A stretch of DNA of 64,000 nt from Achromobacter seleniivolatilans (GTDB lineage: Bacteria > Pseudomonadota > Gammaproteobacteria > Burkholderiales > Burkholderiaceae_B). The notes under the pieces are model-generated. The model saw only the letters and a list, made by a program, of their open reading frames with translations. It was not told where the DNA came from and did no database searches. Shown piece after piece: positions 1-8,108 of the stretch; positions within the stretch are counted from its first letter, which is position 1, and the number at the start of each line of letters is the position of its first letter. A program made the translations under genes and the position numbers. The stretch is taken from positions 4,216,001 to 4,280,000 of the forward strand of contig NZ_CP132976.1 of NCBI RefSeq assembly GCF_030864005.1, in the 5' to 3' direction.

Positions 1-108
1 AGATGGTTGATATCCCCTGATCCCGAATCGAGACAAATCCGTCAGCCCGGCACACTCTAAGCGGCCGGATTTGTTAAGCTTTCACGTTTAGCGCCCCACA
101 TCCTTTTC

Positions 109-1287
109 ATGCGTACCGCACGTCGCTACCTGGCCCGCGAGATCTATCGCTCTTGCGCAGTGGTCCTTATGGCCCTGCTGGGTCTTTTCACGTTCTTCGC
201 GCTGGTGGACGACCTGGACAACGTGGGCGACAAGTTCTCCATGATGGCCCTGTTGTACATGCAGGCGTTGGCCATCCCCACCCGCTTGTATGACCTGCTG
301 CCCATCGGCCTGTTGATCGGCGCCATTCTTGCGCTGGCTGGCCTGGCCCAACGTAACGAACTTGTCATCTTGCGTGTATCTGGCGTCAGCGGCATGCGAT
401 TGCTGCGGATGCTGTGGGTGGTCACGATTCCGCTGATGATCGGCGCAGCCCTGTTGTCTGAATACGTCACCCCGTGGGCCGAAATGAAGTCCGGCGAGGC
501 CAACCTGATGTTCCGCGGCAAGGCAGGCGGGGACCGGCTCAAAAGCGGGTACTGGTTCAAGGAACCCACCGCCAACGGCGGCACCCGCATCATCAATATC
601 ACTGAACTCAAGGGCGATGGCCAGGTTGCCGGCGTGACCTTGTACGAGTTCAAGAAAGATCTGACGCTGACTGTTTTGTCCACGGCCCCCACCGGCCTGT
701 TCGCCCACGGCGACCTGGTGCTTAAAGACGTTTCTGAAACCCGTCTGGACCCCGAAGCCTCCGAAGCCCTGGCCAATGCCCGTCAGCCCAAGAACCCGCC
801 TGCCAGCGTGGTCAAGGTGCCGGAGCGCACAGTAGACACCACCCTCAGCGCCGAACGCCTGCTGGCCCGCATCCTGACGCCGGAACGCATGTCCATCGTC
901 ACGCTGCTGGATTATGTGGATTATTTGCGCAACAACCAGCTGCAATATGGCAGGCAGATTGTGGCGCTATGGCGCAAACTGGCGTATCCGTTCACGTTGC
1001 TGGTCATGATCACCATCGCCGCCCCCATCGGGCTGATGCAGACGCGCCGCGGTGGCGTGGGCGCCAAGGTATTCCTGGGTATTTTGCTGGGCGTGGGCTT
1101 CTTCATGCTGAATCAGTTGGCATTGAACGTGGGCATGCTGGGTAAATGGCCAGCCTGGCTGACCGCACTGGGACCGAACATCGGCGCCATGACACTGGCA
1201 CTGGGCGCCATGACCTACATGGAATACCGTCACACCATTACCCGGATCGTCCAACAACGTTGGCCTTGGAGCAAAACCCCCGCATGA
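109..1287 (+). CDS. lptG: LPS export ABC transporter permease LptG
   Basis: Inner-membrane permease of the LptB2FGC transporter, which extracts LPS and feeds the periplasmic Lpt bridge. The 392-residue protein has the YjgP/YjgQ family layout: N-terminal membrane helices (about residues 15-35 and 50-115), a periplasmic beta domain (about 120-290), and C-terminal helices (about 295-370). The stretches [11 protein letters not shown] and SGYWFKE are typical of LptG. It is slightly longer than E. coli LptG (360 aa). The stop overlaps the apaH start (ATGA), so the two are probably co-translated. Only about 108 bp precede it; a short open frame ending at 60 could be the tail of lptF, but it is too short to call. 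Confidence 0.93.
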   Translation: MRTARRYLAREIYRSCAVVLMALLGLFTFFALVDDLDNVGDKFSMMALLYMQALAIPTRLYDLLPIGLLIGAILALAGLAQRNELVILRVSGVSGMRLLRMLWVVTIPLMIGAALLSEYVTPWAEMKSGEANLMFRGKAGGDRLKSGYWFKEPTANGGTRIINITELKGDGQVAGVTLYEFKKDLTLTVLSTAPTGLFAHGDLVLKDVSETRLDPEASEALANARQPKNPPASVVKVPERTVDTTLSAERLLARILTPERMSIVTLLDYVDYLRNNQLQYGRQIVALWRKLAYPFTLLVMITIAAPIGLMQTRRGGVGAKVFLGILLGVGFFMLNQLALNVGMLGKWPAWLTALGPNIGAMTLALGAMTYMEYRHTITRIVQQRWPWSKTPA

Positions 1288-2117
1288 ACGGCAGTATCTG
1301 GATGATCGGCGACGTGCAGGGATGCTGCTCGCCGCTGGATCGCTTGCTGACCCACCCCGATCTGGTCGGCGACCCCCAGTCGCGCTTCTGGTTCGCAGGA
1401 GACTTGGTTAATCGCGGCCCGCAATCGCTGGAGACCCTGCGTCGCATCATCGACCTGGGCGACCGTGCGACATCGGTACTGGGCAACCATGACCTGCACC
1501 TGCTGGCCGCCGCCGCCGGGGTACGCAAGCCGTCCAAATCAGACACGCTCGAAGACATTCTTCGCGCGCCGGACGCGGCCGACCTGATCAATTGGCTGCG
1601 TTTCCGCCCGCTGGCCCATTTCGAGCAAAACCATCTGATGGTGCATGCCGGCACGCTGGCCAAATGGGATGTCGCCAAAACGCTGGCCCTGGCTGGCGAA
1701 GTCCAGGACGCGCTGCGCGGCCCGAACTGGCAGAAAGCGCTGCAAAAAATGTATGGCAACGAACCCGCCACGTGGAAAGAAGACCACAAGGGCGGCAAAC
1801 GCATGCGGGTGATCATCAATGCATTGACCCGCATTCGCCTGTGCACGCCAAACGGCCATATGGAGTTCGCCACCAAGGTGGCCCCAGGCGCCTGGCCCCC
1901 AGGCCTGGTCCCATGGTTCGACGTCCCCAATCGCGCAACGCGCGATGTCACGACGGTGTTCGGACATTGGTCAACGTTGGGGCTGCTGCAACGCCCGGAT
2001 GTGATCTGCCTGGACACCGGGTGCGTGTGGGGGGGAGCGTTGACGGCGTTACGGTTGCAGGATCGGAAACTTGTGCAGGTTAAGTGCTCACAGTTTCAAG
2101 ATCCGATGTCGGAGTGA
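1284..2117 (+). CDS. apaH: Symmetrical bis(5'-nucleosyl)-tetraphosphatase ApaH
   Basis: Hydrolyses Ap4A to two ADP and can remove Np4 caps from RNA. The 277-residue product matches the usual length of about 280. The metallophosphatase motifs are present in order: GDVQGC near residue 9, GDLVNRGP near 35, GNHD near 65, and a downstream FGHWSTLG segment. The start is the ATG at 1284, which overlaps the lptG stop; a longer upstream frame exists but would run through lptG. It is followed directly by the repeat-rich block, and its 3' end converges with the plsC operon. Confidence 0.93.
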   Translation: MNGSIWMIGDVQGCCSPLDRLLTHPDLVGDPQSRFWFAGDLVNRGPQSLETLRRIIDLGDRATSVLGNHDLHLLAAAAGVRKPSKSDTLEDILRAPDAADLINWLRFRPLAHFEQNHLMVHAGTLAKWDVAKTLALAGEVQDALRGPNWQKALQKMYGNEPATWKEDHKGGKRMRVIINALTRIRLCTPNGHMEFATKVAPGAWPPGLVPWFDVPNRATRDVTTVFGHWSTLGLLQRPDVICLDTGCVWGGALTALRLQDRKLVQVKCSQFQDPMSE

Positions 2118-2129
2118 TGGGCTTCTTGG

Positions 2130-2680
2130 GTGCTTGGTCTTCGTAGGTGCCTTTGGGGGGCTTCGTAGGGTAGGCTGGGGGTCTTCGTAGGATAGGCTGG
2201 GGGTCTTCGTAGGCCGCCCCTCGCCGCGGGCGCCATGTCTGCTCGCGCCCACGATTGCGGTCCGGAGCCTTCGCTCCGGACGTCCCCTTCGTCCCCTTCG
2301 TCATCTTCGTCCGCCTTCGGCTCCCTTCAGATTCCCTCGGGCGCATCGAGGTTGCTCGCAGCCACGGCGCCCGCGTCGAGTGGCTGTCGCTGTCTTAAGC
2401 CGTTGCGCTGCTAGGGCGCTTGTTACTGACGAGACTTGCGTTGCCCGCCTCTGCGGCCGCCCGGGCGGCGCGCGATCGGCTTACGCGTTGGGGTGCGTCG
2501 GGGCGATGGCGCTTCGCGAATGCGGTGGGCGGTTTGCTAGTGAAGAGGCCGACAACGTTGGGGGAGGGAAAAAGCGATGGGCGGCGCGCGTTGAGTTTTT
2601 GCTTGCGCATGCTGACCTGCGCGCGCGCCGCCCATCGGTTCTGCTGGAGGTCGGCTGGGATTGGAGCGGGGTCAAGGGAG
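2130..2680 (+). repeat. Mosaic intergenic repeat, copy A
   Basis: First of three copies (A here, B inverted at 3095-3674, C at 28925-29345). Modules in order: tandem units of about 22 bp built on CTTCGTAGG (2140-2215); a TCCGGAG/CTCCGGA hairpin near 2270; a GTCTTAAGCCGTTGCGCTGC segment near 2390; a GCCGCCCGGGCGGC palindrome at 2456-2469; a purine tract (2560-2574); and a 63-bp hairpin at 2575-2637. Open frames exist in it (for example the minus strand 2080-2346), but their only clear partner is the matching frame in copy B, so I treat the block as non-coding. Boundaries are approximate. Confidence 0.8.
2575..2637 (+). other. 63-nt hairpin module of repeat copy A
   Basis: Perfect 16-bp inverted arms, CGATGGGCGGCGCGCG and CGCGCGCCGCCCATCG, surround a 31-nt loop. 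The same arms and exactly the same loop length occur at 3146-3208 and 29243-29305, while the loop sequences differ. Within the loop, positions 8-12 can pair with 21-25 in most copies. It could act as a structured RNA, a terminator-like hairpin or a recombination or protein target; no function is assigned. Confidence 0.75.
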
Positions 2681-2730
2681 CTGCGTTTGCGGGGATCGGC
2701 GTGGATATGCGTGATCAAGGGCTGCGCGTT

Positions 2731-3004
2731 TTGCGGTGAGATTTTGCGGTGAGCTGTTGCGGTGAGCTGTTGCGGTGAGTCTTTGCCATCAGCTGTTGCC
2801 CTGAGCCCGTGCCCTAAGCCGTTGCCCTGAGTCCTCGCCCTGAGCCGTTGCCCTGAGCCGTTGCCCTGAGTCCTTGCCCTGAGTCCTTGCCCTGAATCCT
2901 TGCCCTGAATCCTTGCCCTGAGTCCTTGCCCTGAATCCTTGCCCTGAATCCTTGCCCTGAATCCTTGCCCTGAGTCCTTGCCCTAAGCCGTTGCCCTATC
3001 CTTG
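2731..3004 (+). repeat. 13-bp minisatellite, about 21 units
   Basis: A tandem array with a 13-bp period. The left end uses TTGCGGTGAGCTG-type units, which grade into TTGCCCTGAGTCC and TTGCCCTGAATCC in the middle and right. It lies between inverted repeat copies A and B. Because 13 is not a multiple of three, a minus-strand open frame (2814-3071) reads through it as a 13-residue peptide repeat; I regard that as a by-product. There are no unique spacers, so it is not a CRISPR array. Confidence 0.88.
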
Positions 3005-3094
3005 CCTTACGCAACGGCCCTGAGCTGGTGCTCTGAGATGTTGCACTGAGCATGTGCATCAACCATCTCAAGCCTCATATCCCACAAGTTACTG

Positions 3095-3674
3095 TTGTTC
3101 CGCCATCCAGCGGCATCACAACCCAACGACTATCGTCACTAGAATCGATGGGCGGCGCGCGGACGGGTCGGCATTCGAGCGGCGATATCCAACGCGCGCC
3201 GCCCATCGCTTTTCCCCTCCCCTCCGACGGCGGCGCCACTAGCAAACCACCCTACGCAAGCGCGAAGCGTCCACCTCCCGACGCACCCCAGCGCGTAAGC
3301 CGATAGCGCGCCGCCCGGGCGGCCGCAGAGGCGGGCAACGCAAGTCTCGTCAGTAAACCCAGCTCTAGCAGCGCAACGGCTTAAGACAGCGACAGCCCCT
3401 CGACGCGGGCGACGTGGCTGCGAGCAACCTCGATGCGCCCGAGGGAATCTGAAGGTAGCCGAAGGCGGACGAAGATGACGAAGGGGCAGTCCGGAGCGAA
3501 GGCTCCGGACCGCAATCGCGGGCGCGAGCAGTCACGGCGCCTGCGGCGAGGGGCGGCCTACGAAGACACCCTGCCTATCCTACGAAGACACCCTGCCTAT
3601 CCCACGAAGACCCCCGGCCTACCCCTACGAAGACACCCTGCCTACCCGACGAAGCCCCCCAGCCTACCCCACGA
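3095..3674 (-). repeat. Mosaic intergenic repeat, copy B (inverted)
   Basis: Inverted relative to copy A. Reading leftward on the plus strand from the plsC end it holds five or so CCTACGAAGACACCC-type tandem units (3555-3665), the TCCGGAG/CTCCGGA hairpin near 3500, the GCCGCCCGGGCGGC palindrome near 3320, a pyrimidine tract and the 63-bp hairpin at 3146-3208. It ends at the plsC stop. Plus-strand frame 3433-3678 shares its N-terminus (MRPRESEGSRRRTKMTKG) with the minus-strand frame in copy A, as expected for an inverted duplicate. Boundaries are approximate. Confidence 0.8.
3146..3208 (-). other. 63-nt hairpin module of repeat copy B
   Basis: The same perfect 16-bp arms as copies A and C, and again a 31-nt loop with its own sequence. 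In this inverted copy the loop read on the minus strand starts TTGG and keeps the GAATG core also seen in copy C. Confidence 0.75.
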
Positions 3675-4418
3675 CTAAGACAACGCCCCCTGAATAGCCT
3701 CCCGAGCCTGATGCGACAACTCCAACCGCGTCGGCAAACTCCCATCTGCATGTTTTGTTGCCAGCACCGGCAAAAACACCACCTCGACTGATAGCCCCGT
3801 CGCCCCCATCACCCTCCACAGGTTTGCGACCAGGCTTTCTTCTCCCACGAACGCGGCGAAGCCGTTGCGTTTGCCGTGTTGCAGGAATCGAAGGGCTACC
3901 GGTTGGATTTCCACGCCTGTGGTGCGGGCCGGTTCGAACAGGCTTGCATGGAAAGGCAGCAGTTCGAAGCCTTCCGTCGTGGTGCCTTCCGGGAACAATC
4001 CCACTGCATCGCCCAGCTTGAAGCGGGCCTGCATGGCTTCGCCCATGGCGTGCACCGCGTGGCGCTGGCCGCGTTCGATGAAGAGTGTGCCGGCGCCAGC
4101 CACCAGCCAGCCGATCACTGGCCAGCTGCGGATTTCGCTTTTGGCCACGAAAGACGTGGCGCGAGCGGAATTCAGGACGAAGATATCGATCCACGAAACA
4201 TGGTTTGCCACCAGCAACACAGGGCCGGTCATTCGCGGTTCGCCCTTGAAGACGACCCGCAGCCCGCAGACTGCCATCAGGCAGCGGGACCACGTGCGAT
4301 TCAACCAGGCGCGCGTTTTGGGCCCGATGAAGGGATAGACCAGGCCCACGCAAAGCAGGCCAAACAGGATCAGGGGTAGAACAAGGGTCAGTCTTAGGAC
4401 AAAGCGCAGCAGCTTCAA
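3675..4418 (-). CDS. 1-acyl-sn-glycerol-3-phosphate acyltransferase family protein
   Basis: PlsC-family acyltransferase, probably making phosphatidate or a related membrane lipid at the inner membrane. The family motifs are visible: NHVSWIDIF (the HX4D catalytic pair, about residue 77) and FPEGTTTEG (about 150). A hydrophobic N-terminal segment of about 25 residues follows the start. I chose the TTG at 4418 because it overlaps the preceding stop (TTGA) and has GGAG 7-8 nt upstream; it gives 247 residues. A longer frame to 4565 would lie inside the upstream gene. Last gene of the yqgE-ruvX-pyrB-pyrC' operon. A lyso-ornithine-lipid acyltransferase is an alternative. Confidence 0.85.
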   Translation of the reverse strand: MKLLRFVLRLTLVLPLILFGLLCVGLVYPFIGPKTRAWLNRTWSRCLMAVCGLRVVFKGEPRMTGPVLLVANHVSWIDIFVLNSARATSFVAKSEIRSWPVIGWLVAGAGTLFIERGQRHAVHAMGEAMQARFKLGDAVGLFPEGTTTEGFELLPFHASLFEPARTTGVEIQPVALRFLQHGKRNGFAAFVGEESLVANLWRVMGATGLSVEVVFLPVLATKHADGSLPTRLELSHQAREAIQGALS

Positions 4419-5704
4419 ACTGAAGTCTCCCAGGCCAGCCGGCCACCTACCACGGTGGCGCGTACCCGACCGGGCAGCATCATACCCGCGAACGGGGTGT
4501 GGGCGCTGCGGCTTTGCAGCGCCGCAGGCGTCACCAGCCATTCCGCGTCCAGGTCCACCAGGCACAAATCGGCTGGCGCGCCGACGCCCAACTGCCCGGC
4601 GCCGGCTGCGGCAGAAGTGATACGGGCGAGGACGGCTGCGGGGCCGGACGTGATGCGGGCCAGTGCGTCAGGCAGCGGCTGGCGGCGGTCGCGCACCCAC
4701 TTCAGGGTCAGCGACAGCAGCAATTCCAGCCCGGTCGCGCCTGGCGTGGACAACGGGAAGGGCATCGCCTTGCCGTGGCTATCGACGGCCGTGTGATCGG
4801 AACACAGGGCGTCGACCAGGCCTTCGGCCAGCGCCGCATGAATGGCGTCGCGGTCGCGCTGACCTCGGAGCGGCGGTTGCAGATGGAAATTCGTGTCAAA
4901 GAAACCGATATCCACGTCCGTCAGGTGCAGATTGTGGGCGGAGACATCCGCCGTAACGGGCAGCCCCTCGCGCTTGGCGGCGCGCAGCAATTCCAGTCCG
5001 GCCGCCGAGGACAAGCGCGTCAGGTGCACCCGCGCGCCCGTGGCGCGTTGCAGCTCAAAAATGGTGTGCAGCGCCACGGTTTCCGCTGCCACGGGCAGTC
5101 CTTCCAGACCCAGCCGCTCGGCATAGGGGCCGCTGGCTGCGGACGCGCCGCGCGCCAGCCATGGATCTTGCGGGCGCAGCCACAGCGTTTGGCCCTGAGC
5201 GCTGGCGTAGCGCATCGCGCCCAACAGCACCCGCGTGTCGGCGATGCCCTGCTCGCCCTGCGCATAGGCGATGCAACCGGCCTGGGCCAACAGGCCGAAT
5301 TCTGTCAGGGTCTCACCCGCCAGCCCCACCGTCATCGCGCCCAGCGGCAACACCCGGGGTTGAGCGTCTTCGCTTTGGTGCAGCAATCCGCCCACCTTGC
5401 CCGGCTCATCCAGTGCAGCGGCGGCGTCCGGGGGCATTACCAGGCGGGTTACGCCGCCTGCCAACGCCGCCCGCAGCTCGGCTGGCGCGAATGCCGAAAC
5501 GCCGGGCTGCGAGACGCGGGCCGACAGGTCGATCAAGCCCGGCAACACGGCCAGGCCGCCCGCATCCAGATGCCGATCGGCCTGGAACCCATCGGGCGCC
5601 GCGCCCACAGCCACTACGCGGCCATCGGCCAGATAAAGATCGTGCGATCCGTCCACGCCGTTGGCGGGATCGATCAGCCGGCCGTTGGCAATGTGCAGCC
5701 TCAT
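4415..5704 (-). CDS. pyrX: Dihydroorotase-like protein PyrC' (predicted inactive)
   Basis: Amidohydrolase-fold protein of 429 residues, homologous to dihydroorotase. The metal site is missing: where active enzymes have D-x-H-x-H followed by R-x-P-G, this protein reads GLIDLSARVSQPG (about residues 55-67), so both histidines are lost. In Pseudomonas-type pyrimidine operons such inactive PyrC' subunits form the dodecameric scaffold of aspartate transcarbamoylase; that role is inferred from family knowledge. The ATG overlaps the stop of the upstream ATCase homologue by four bases, which fits a stoichiometric complex. Catalytic dihydroorotase must be encoded elsewhere. Confidence 0.88.
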   Translation of the reverse strand: MRLHIANGRLIDPANGVDGSHDLYLADGRVVAVGAAPDGFQADRHLDAGGLAVLPGLIDLSARVSQPGVSAFAPAELRAALAGGVTRLVMPPDAAAALDEPGKVGGLLHQSEDAQPRVLPLGAMTVGLAGETLTEFGLLAQAGCIAYAQGEQGIADTRVLLGAMRYASAQGQTLWLRPQDPWLARGASAASGPYAERLGLEGLPVAAETVALHTIFELQRATGARVHLTRLSSAAGLELLRAAKREGLPVTADVSAHNLHLTDVDIGFFDTNFHLQPPLRGQRDRDAIHAALAEGLVDALCSDHTAVDSHGKAMPFPLSTPGATGLELLLSLTLKWVRDRRQPLPDALARITSGPAAVLARITSAAAGAGQLGVGAPADLCLVDLDAEWLVTPAALQSRSAHTPFAGMMLPGRVRATVVGGRLAWETSV

Positions 5705-6633
5705 GACGCGCCTCCGGCCAGAATGCTAATGGCTGCCACGCGCAAGTGCCCCTCAAAATCAGCCAACTGCCCTTCGATAGCAGACAAGCTTGCGGCCACA
5801 TCACCGTCAATTTCCACGCCGGGACTCAGTGCTCCGGCGGGCAGCAGCAGCGCATCAGGCTTGGCAAAGGCCAAGGATGCGGGCGTCAGGCCGTGCGTGT
5901 AGGCGTACTCACGCGCGGACGGCAGCCATGCGCCACTGATCTGTTCAACATGCAGGGGCAGCGCAATGATCACATCGGCGTCGAGCAGGCCTTCCTGCAA
6001 GGTCGCGCAAGCGCGCACGCCGAGTTGCGGCAAACCTTCGGGCAAGAGCGTGCGGGGCGCGGCCACGCGCAGCTCTGGTACGCCCAGCGTCGTCATGACA
6101 TGGATAACGGAACGCGCAACGCGTGAATGGCGGATATCGCCCACAATCGTCACGGTCAGATTGGTCAGGTCTTGTTTGATTTCCTGCATGGCCCGTATCA
6201 GCGCCAACGCAGGCAGGGGATCGGCATGCTGCCCGTCGCCCGCATTGATGACCCGCAAGCCGGGCGCCGCATGGGCGGCCGCGCAATGGGCCGCCCCGCT
6301 TGCGGCATGCCGCAAGATCAGGATTCCCGGCGCAAGGCCAGCCACGGTCTGGGCCAGCGCAGCGCCACTATGCAGCGTATCGGCTTGCGCGTTCAGCGGC
6401 ACGGGCAACAACGACAGACGCGCGGCCGCGTCGGCAAAGGCGTCGCGATCCGGGGCGTCATCAGGCAGGAAAAGAAACACTGGCAGTTCGGACGGCGCGG
6501 CAGGCGGCATGACATCCGCCGCGGCATAAGCGCTTGCGGTATCGAGCAACCGCTCGACGTGACGCCGGGGCAGCCCTTCCGTTGTCAGCAGATGAATGAG
6601 TTCGCCGCGGCGATCAAGTTGCGGATTGAGCAT
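5701..6633 (-). CDS. Aspartate carbamoyltransferase homologue with lost active-site residues
   Basis: The position and start (MLNPQLDRRGELIHLLT) and the blocks VINAGDG and GDIRHSRVARS identify a PyrB-family protein of 310 residues. Residues needed for catalysis in E. coli ATCase appear missing. The S-T-R-T carbamoyl-phosphate loop is replaced (PDDAPDRDAF, about 56-65). The KGES 80s-loop is absent. HPTQ is now DPLP, LRLQ is now LPLH, and the HPGP motif is LPAG. The equivalents of Arg105 (LILRH) and Arg167 are kept. It is therefore probably a pseudoenzyme paired with the inactive PyrC'. The upstream pyrR found in many betaproteobacteria is absent; 21 bp separate it from ruvX. Confidence 0.82.
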   Translation of the reverse strand: MLNPQLDRRGELIHLLTTEGLPRRHVERLLDTASAYAAADVMPPAAPSELPVFLFLPDDAPDRDAFADAAARLSLLPVPLNAQADTLHSGAALAQTVAGLAPGILILRHAASGAAHCAAAHAAPGLRVINAGDGQHADPLPALALIRAMQEIKQDLTNLTVTIVGDIRHSRVARSVIHVMTTLGVPELRVAAPRTLLPEGLPQLGVRACATLQEGLLDADVIIALPLHVEQISGAWLPSAREYAYTHGLTPASLAFAKPDALLLPAGALSPGVEIDGDVAASLSAIEGQLADFEGHLRVAAISILAGGAS

Positions 6634-6654
6634 AGGCAGGCCGGGCCGCGTACG

Positions 6655-7056
6655 TCAGGACGCAGGCAGGGTGTCCAAGTATCGTTGCAGGATAACAGCC
6701 GCGGCCATCGCATCGTCGGCGGCGTGCGTGCCCAGCAGGCGCTGCGCCTCCATGCTGGAACCGCGTTCGTCCACCAGCTCCACAGCGATGCCAAACCGGC
6801 CGTGCAATTGATTGGCGAAGCGCCGGCAGCGCGCAGTGGCAGGCTGTTCGCCCCCGTCCGCGTCAAACGCCAGCCCCACCACCACGCGGTGAGGCTGCCA
6901 TTCCTGCAAGAGCGCCGCGATGCGGTTAAAGCGCGCGTCGCGGATCTCGCTGAAAATGATTTCCAGGGGCCGCGCCTGACGCGTCAGGGTGTTGCCGATG
7001 GCGATGCCGATTTTCTTCTCGCCGAAATCAAAGCCGAGCAGAGTCTCTTCAGGCAT
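6655..7056 (-). CDS. ruvX: Holliday junction resolvase-like RuvX/YqgF
   Basis: Small RNase H-fold nuclease (133 residues from this start), implicated in 16S rRNA maturation and junction resolution. The N-terminal GFDFGEKKIGIAIG motif carries the first catalytic aspartate. VVGLAFDADG lies in the middle, and the C-terminal ADDAMAAAVILQRYL carries the last acidic residue. I chose ATG 7056 (MPEETLLG), which overlaps the yqgE stop by 8 bp; an ATG three codons upstream (7065) is equally possible. The yqgE-ruvX pairing is classic for proteobacteria. Confidence 0.92.
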   Translation of the reverse strand: MPEETLLGFDFGEKKIGIAIGNTLTRQARPLEIIFSEIRDARFNRIAALLQEWQPHRVVVGLAFDADGGEQPATARCRRFANQLHGRFGIAVELVDERGSSMEAQRLLGTHAADDAMAAAVILQRYLDTLPAS

Positions 7057-7636
7057 GGCCGGCATCGCCCGCCAGCATCACCGGATCAATGCCCAGCAGC
7101 TTCAAGGCAGCGGGGTAGCGATCTTCGGGGGGAACGTCAAAAATGATGTGGTCATCGGCGCTGACGCTAAGCCAGGCGTTCTGGCCCATCTCGCTTTCCA
7201 ACTGGCCAGCGCCCCAGCCTGCGTAACCCAGCGTGACCAGCATGCGGGCAGGCCCGTTGCCGTCGGCCACGGCTTGCAGCACATCGCGCGAGGTGGTCAG
7301 CGCCATCGCGCCCATCCGGATGCTGGAGCTGTAATCGCCGGCGGGCGCGTGCAGCACGAAACCGCGGTCGGTCTGCACCGGACCGCCAAAGAAAACCAGC
7401 GTGTCTTTCACGGGGCCGATTTCAAGCGTCAGGTCGATGCGCTCGAACAAGGTGCCTAGCGTCAAGTCGGTGGGCCGGTTGATGACCAGGCCCAGCGCGC
7501 CACGTTCGGAGTGTTCGCACACATAGATGACCGAACCCGCCAGACTGCCTTCGACCATGCTCGGCATGGCGATCAGGAAATGATTGGCGAAATTGATGGG
7601 CTGTGTCGAGCCGTCTTCGTGGTGTGTTTCCGTCAT
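7049..7636 (-). CDS. yqgE: YqgE/AlgH family protein (UPF0301)
   Basis: Protein of 195 residues with family-typical blocks NHFLIAMPSM, SVIYVCEHS and GLVINRPTDLTLG in the first 70 residues and GYAGWGAGQLE later. The biochemical function is not established; in Pseudomonas a homologue (AlgH) affects alginate regulation. First gene of the yqgE-ruvX-pyrB-pyrC'-plsC operon. About 150 bp of spacer with a small hairpin separate it from the rubredoxin gene upstream. Confidence 0.92.
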   Translation of the reverse strand: MTETHHEDGSTQPINFANHFLIAMPSMVEGSLAGSVIYVCEHSERGALGLVINRPTDLTLGTLFERIDLTLEIGPVKDTLVFFGGPVQTDRGFVLHAPAGDYSSSIRMGAMALTTSRDVLQAVADGNGPARMLVTLGYAGWGAGQLESEMGQNAWLSVSADDHIIFDVPPEDRYPAALKLLGIDPVMLAGDAGHA

Positions 7637-7733
7637 GGCAACCCCTTCATGGGTAGTCTGAATGAACCGCGGACGGGGCGCACGCGTACGTGGCCCATCA
7701 TGCCTGTCGGCAGACCGTCCTGCGGTTACGTGG

Positions 7734-7752
7734 GATGGGGTATGCCCCCATC
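7734..7752 (-). terminator. Hairpin downstream of rubredoxin gene
   Basis: GATGGGG and CCCCATC arms (7 bp) around a 5-nt loop in the spacer between rubredoxin and yqgE. There is no clear T tract, so it may be a weak terminator or attenuator. Confidence 0.4.
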
Positions 7753-7788
7753 TTACGAGCCCTGGCGGAATAGGTCAGCGGTAAGGGT

Positions 7789-7953
7789 TCAGATTTCCAT
7801 CAATTCAAAGTCCTCTTTGCGGGCGCCGCATTCAGGACAGACCCAGTTCGGCGGTACGTCTTCCCAGCGGGTGCCGGGAGCAATACCTTCGTCGGGCAGG
7901 CCAGACTCTTCGTCATAGACCCAGCCACAAATCAGACACATCCAAGTACGCAT
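7789..7953 (-). CDS. Rubredoxin
   Basis: A 54-residue iron protein that carries single electrons. Two CxxCG knuckles are visible, CLICGWVYDEE near the N-terminus and CPECGARKEDFE near the C-terminus, with the conserved PDEGIAPGT and WEDVPPNWVCP segments between them. This is the normal rubredoxin length. The ATG at 7953 follows AGAGAG. It is divergent from thiD, an arrangement common in betaproteobacteria. Its partner (alkane hydroxylase, reductase or other) is not in the window. Confidence 0.95.
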   Translation of the reverse strand: MRTWMCLICGWVYDEESGLPDEGIAPGTRWEDVPPNWVCPECGARKEDFELMEI

Positions 7954-8108
7954 AGTTCTCTCTTACATCAAATCCCGGCCCGGGTCCCGGCGACGGGGCA
8001 AAGGTGGGGGGCTTCCATTAGAATGGGGACAATCTTACCGAAACCCAATAGGGGTTCCCCTGATTCACCTCAAATGAGTCCGGGTACCCTCACTCAAGCG
8101 CTGTCTAA

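Noticed and set aside
2080..2346. 88-codon minus-strand frame in repeat A and its 81-codon partner at 3433-3678
   Set aside because: They share an N-terminus only because the repeat copies are inverted duplicates. The tandem units inside vary in length and the shorter copy C lacks the region.
2731..3004. CRISPR-like array
   Set aside because: Units are 13 bp and contiguous with no spacers, and no cas gene is present.
2814..3071. Minus-strand frame encoding a 13-residue Gly/Lys/Gln-rich peptide repeat
   Set aside because: It is a direct read-through of the 13-bp minisatellite; no start signal or family support.
4499..5902. 467-codon plus-strand frame
   Set aside because: It lies antisense to the well-supported pyrC' and pyrB-like genes; long open antisense frames are usual in high-GC DNA.
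7954..8108. TPP riboswitch ahead of thiD
   Set aside because: No THI-box consensus is visible in the 155-bp divergent region.
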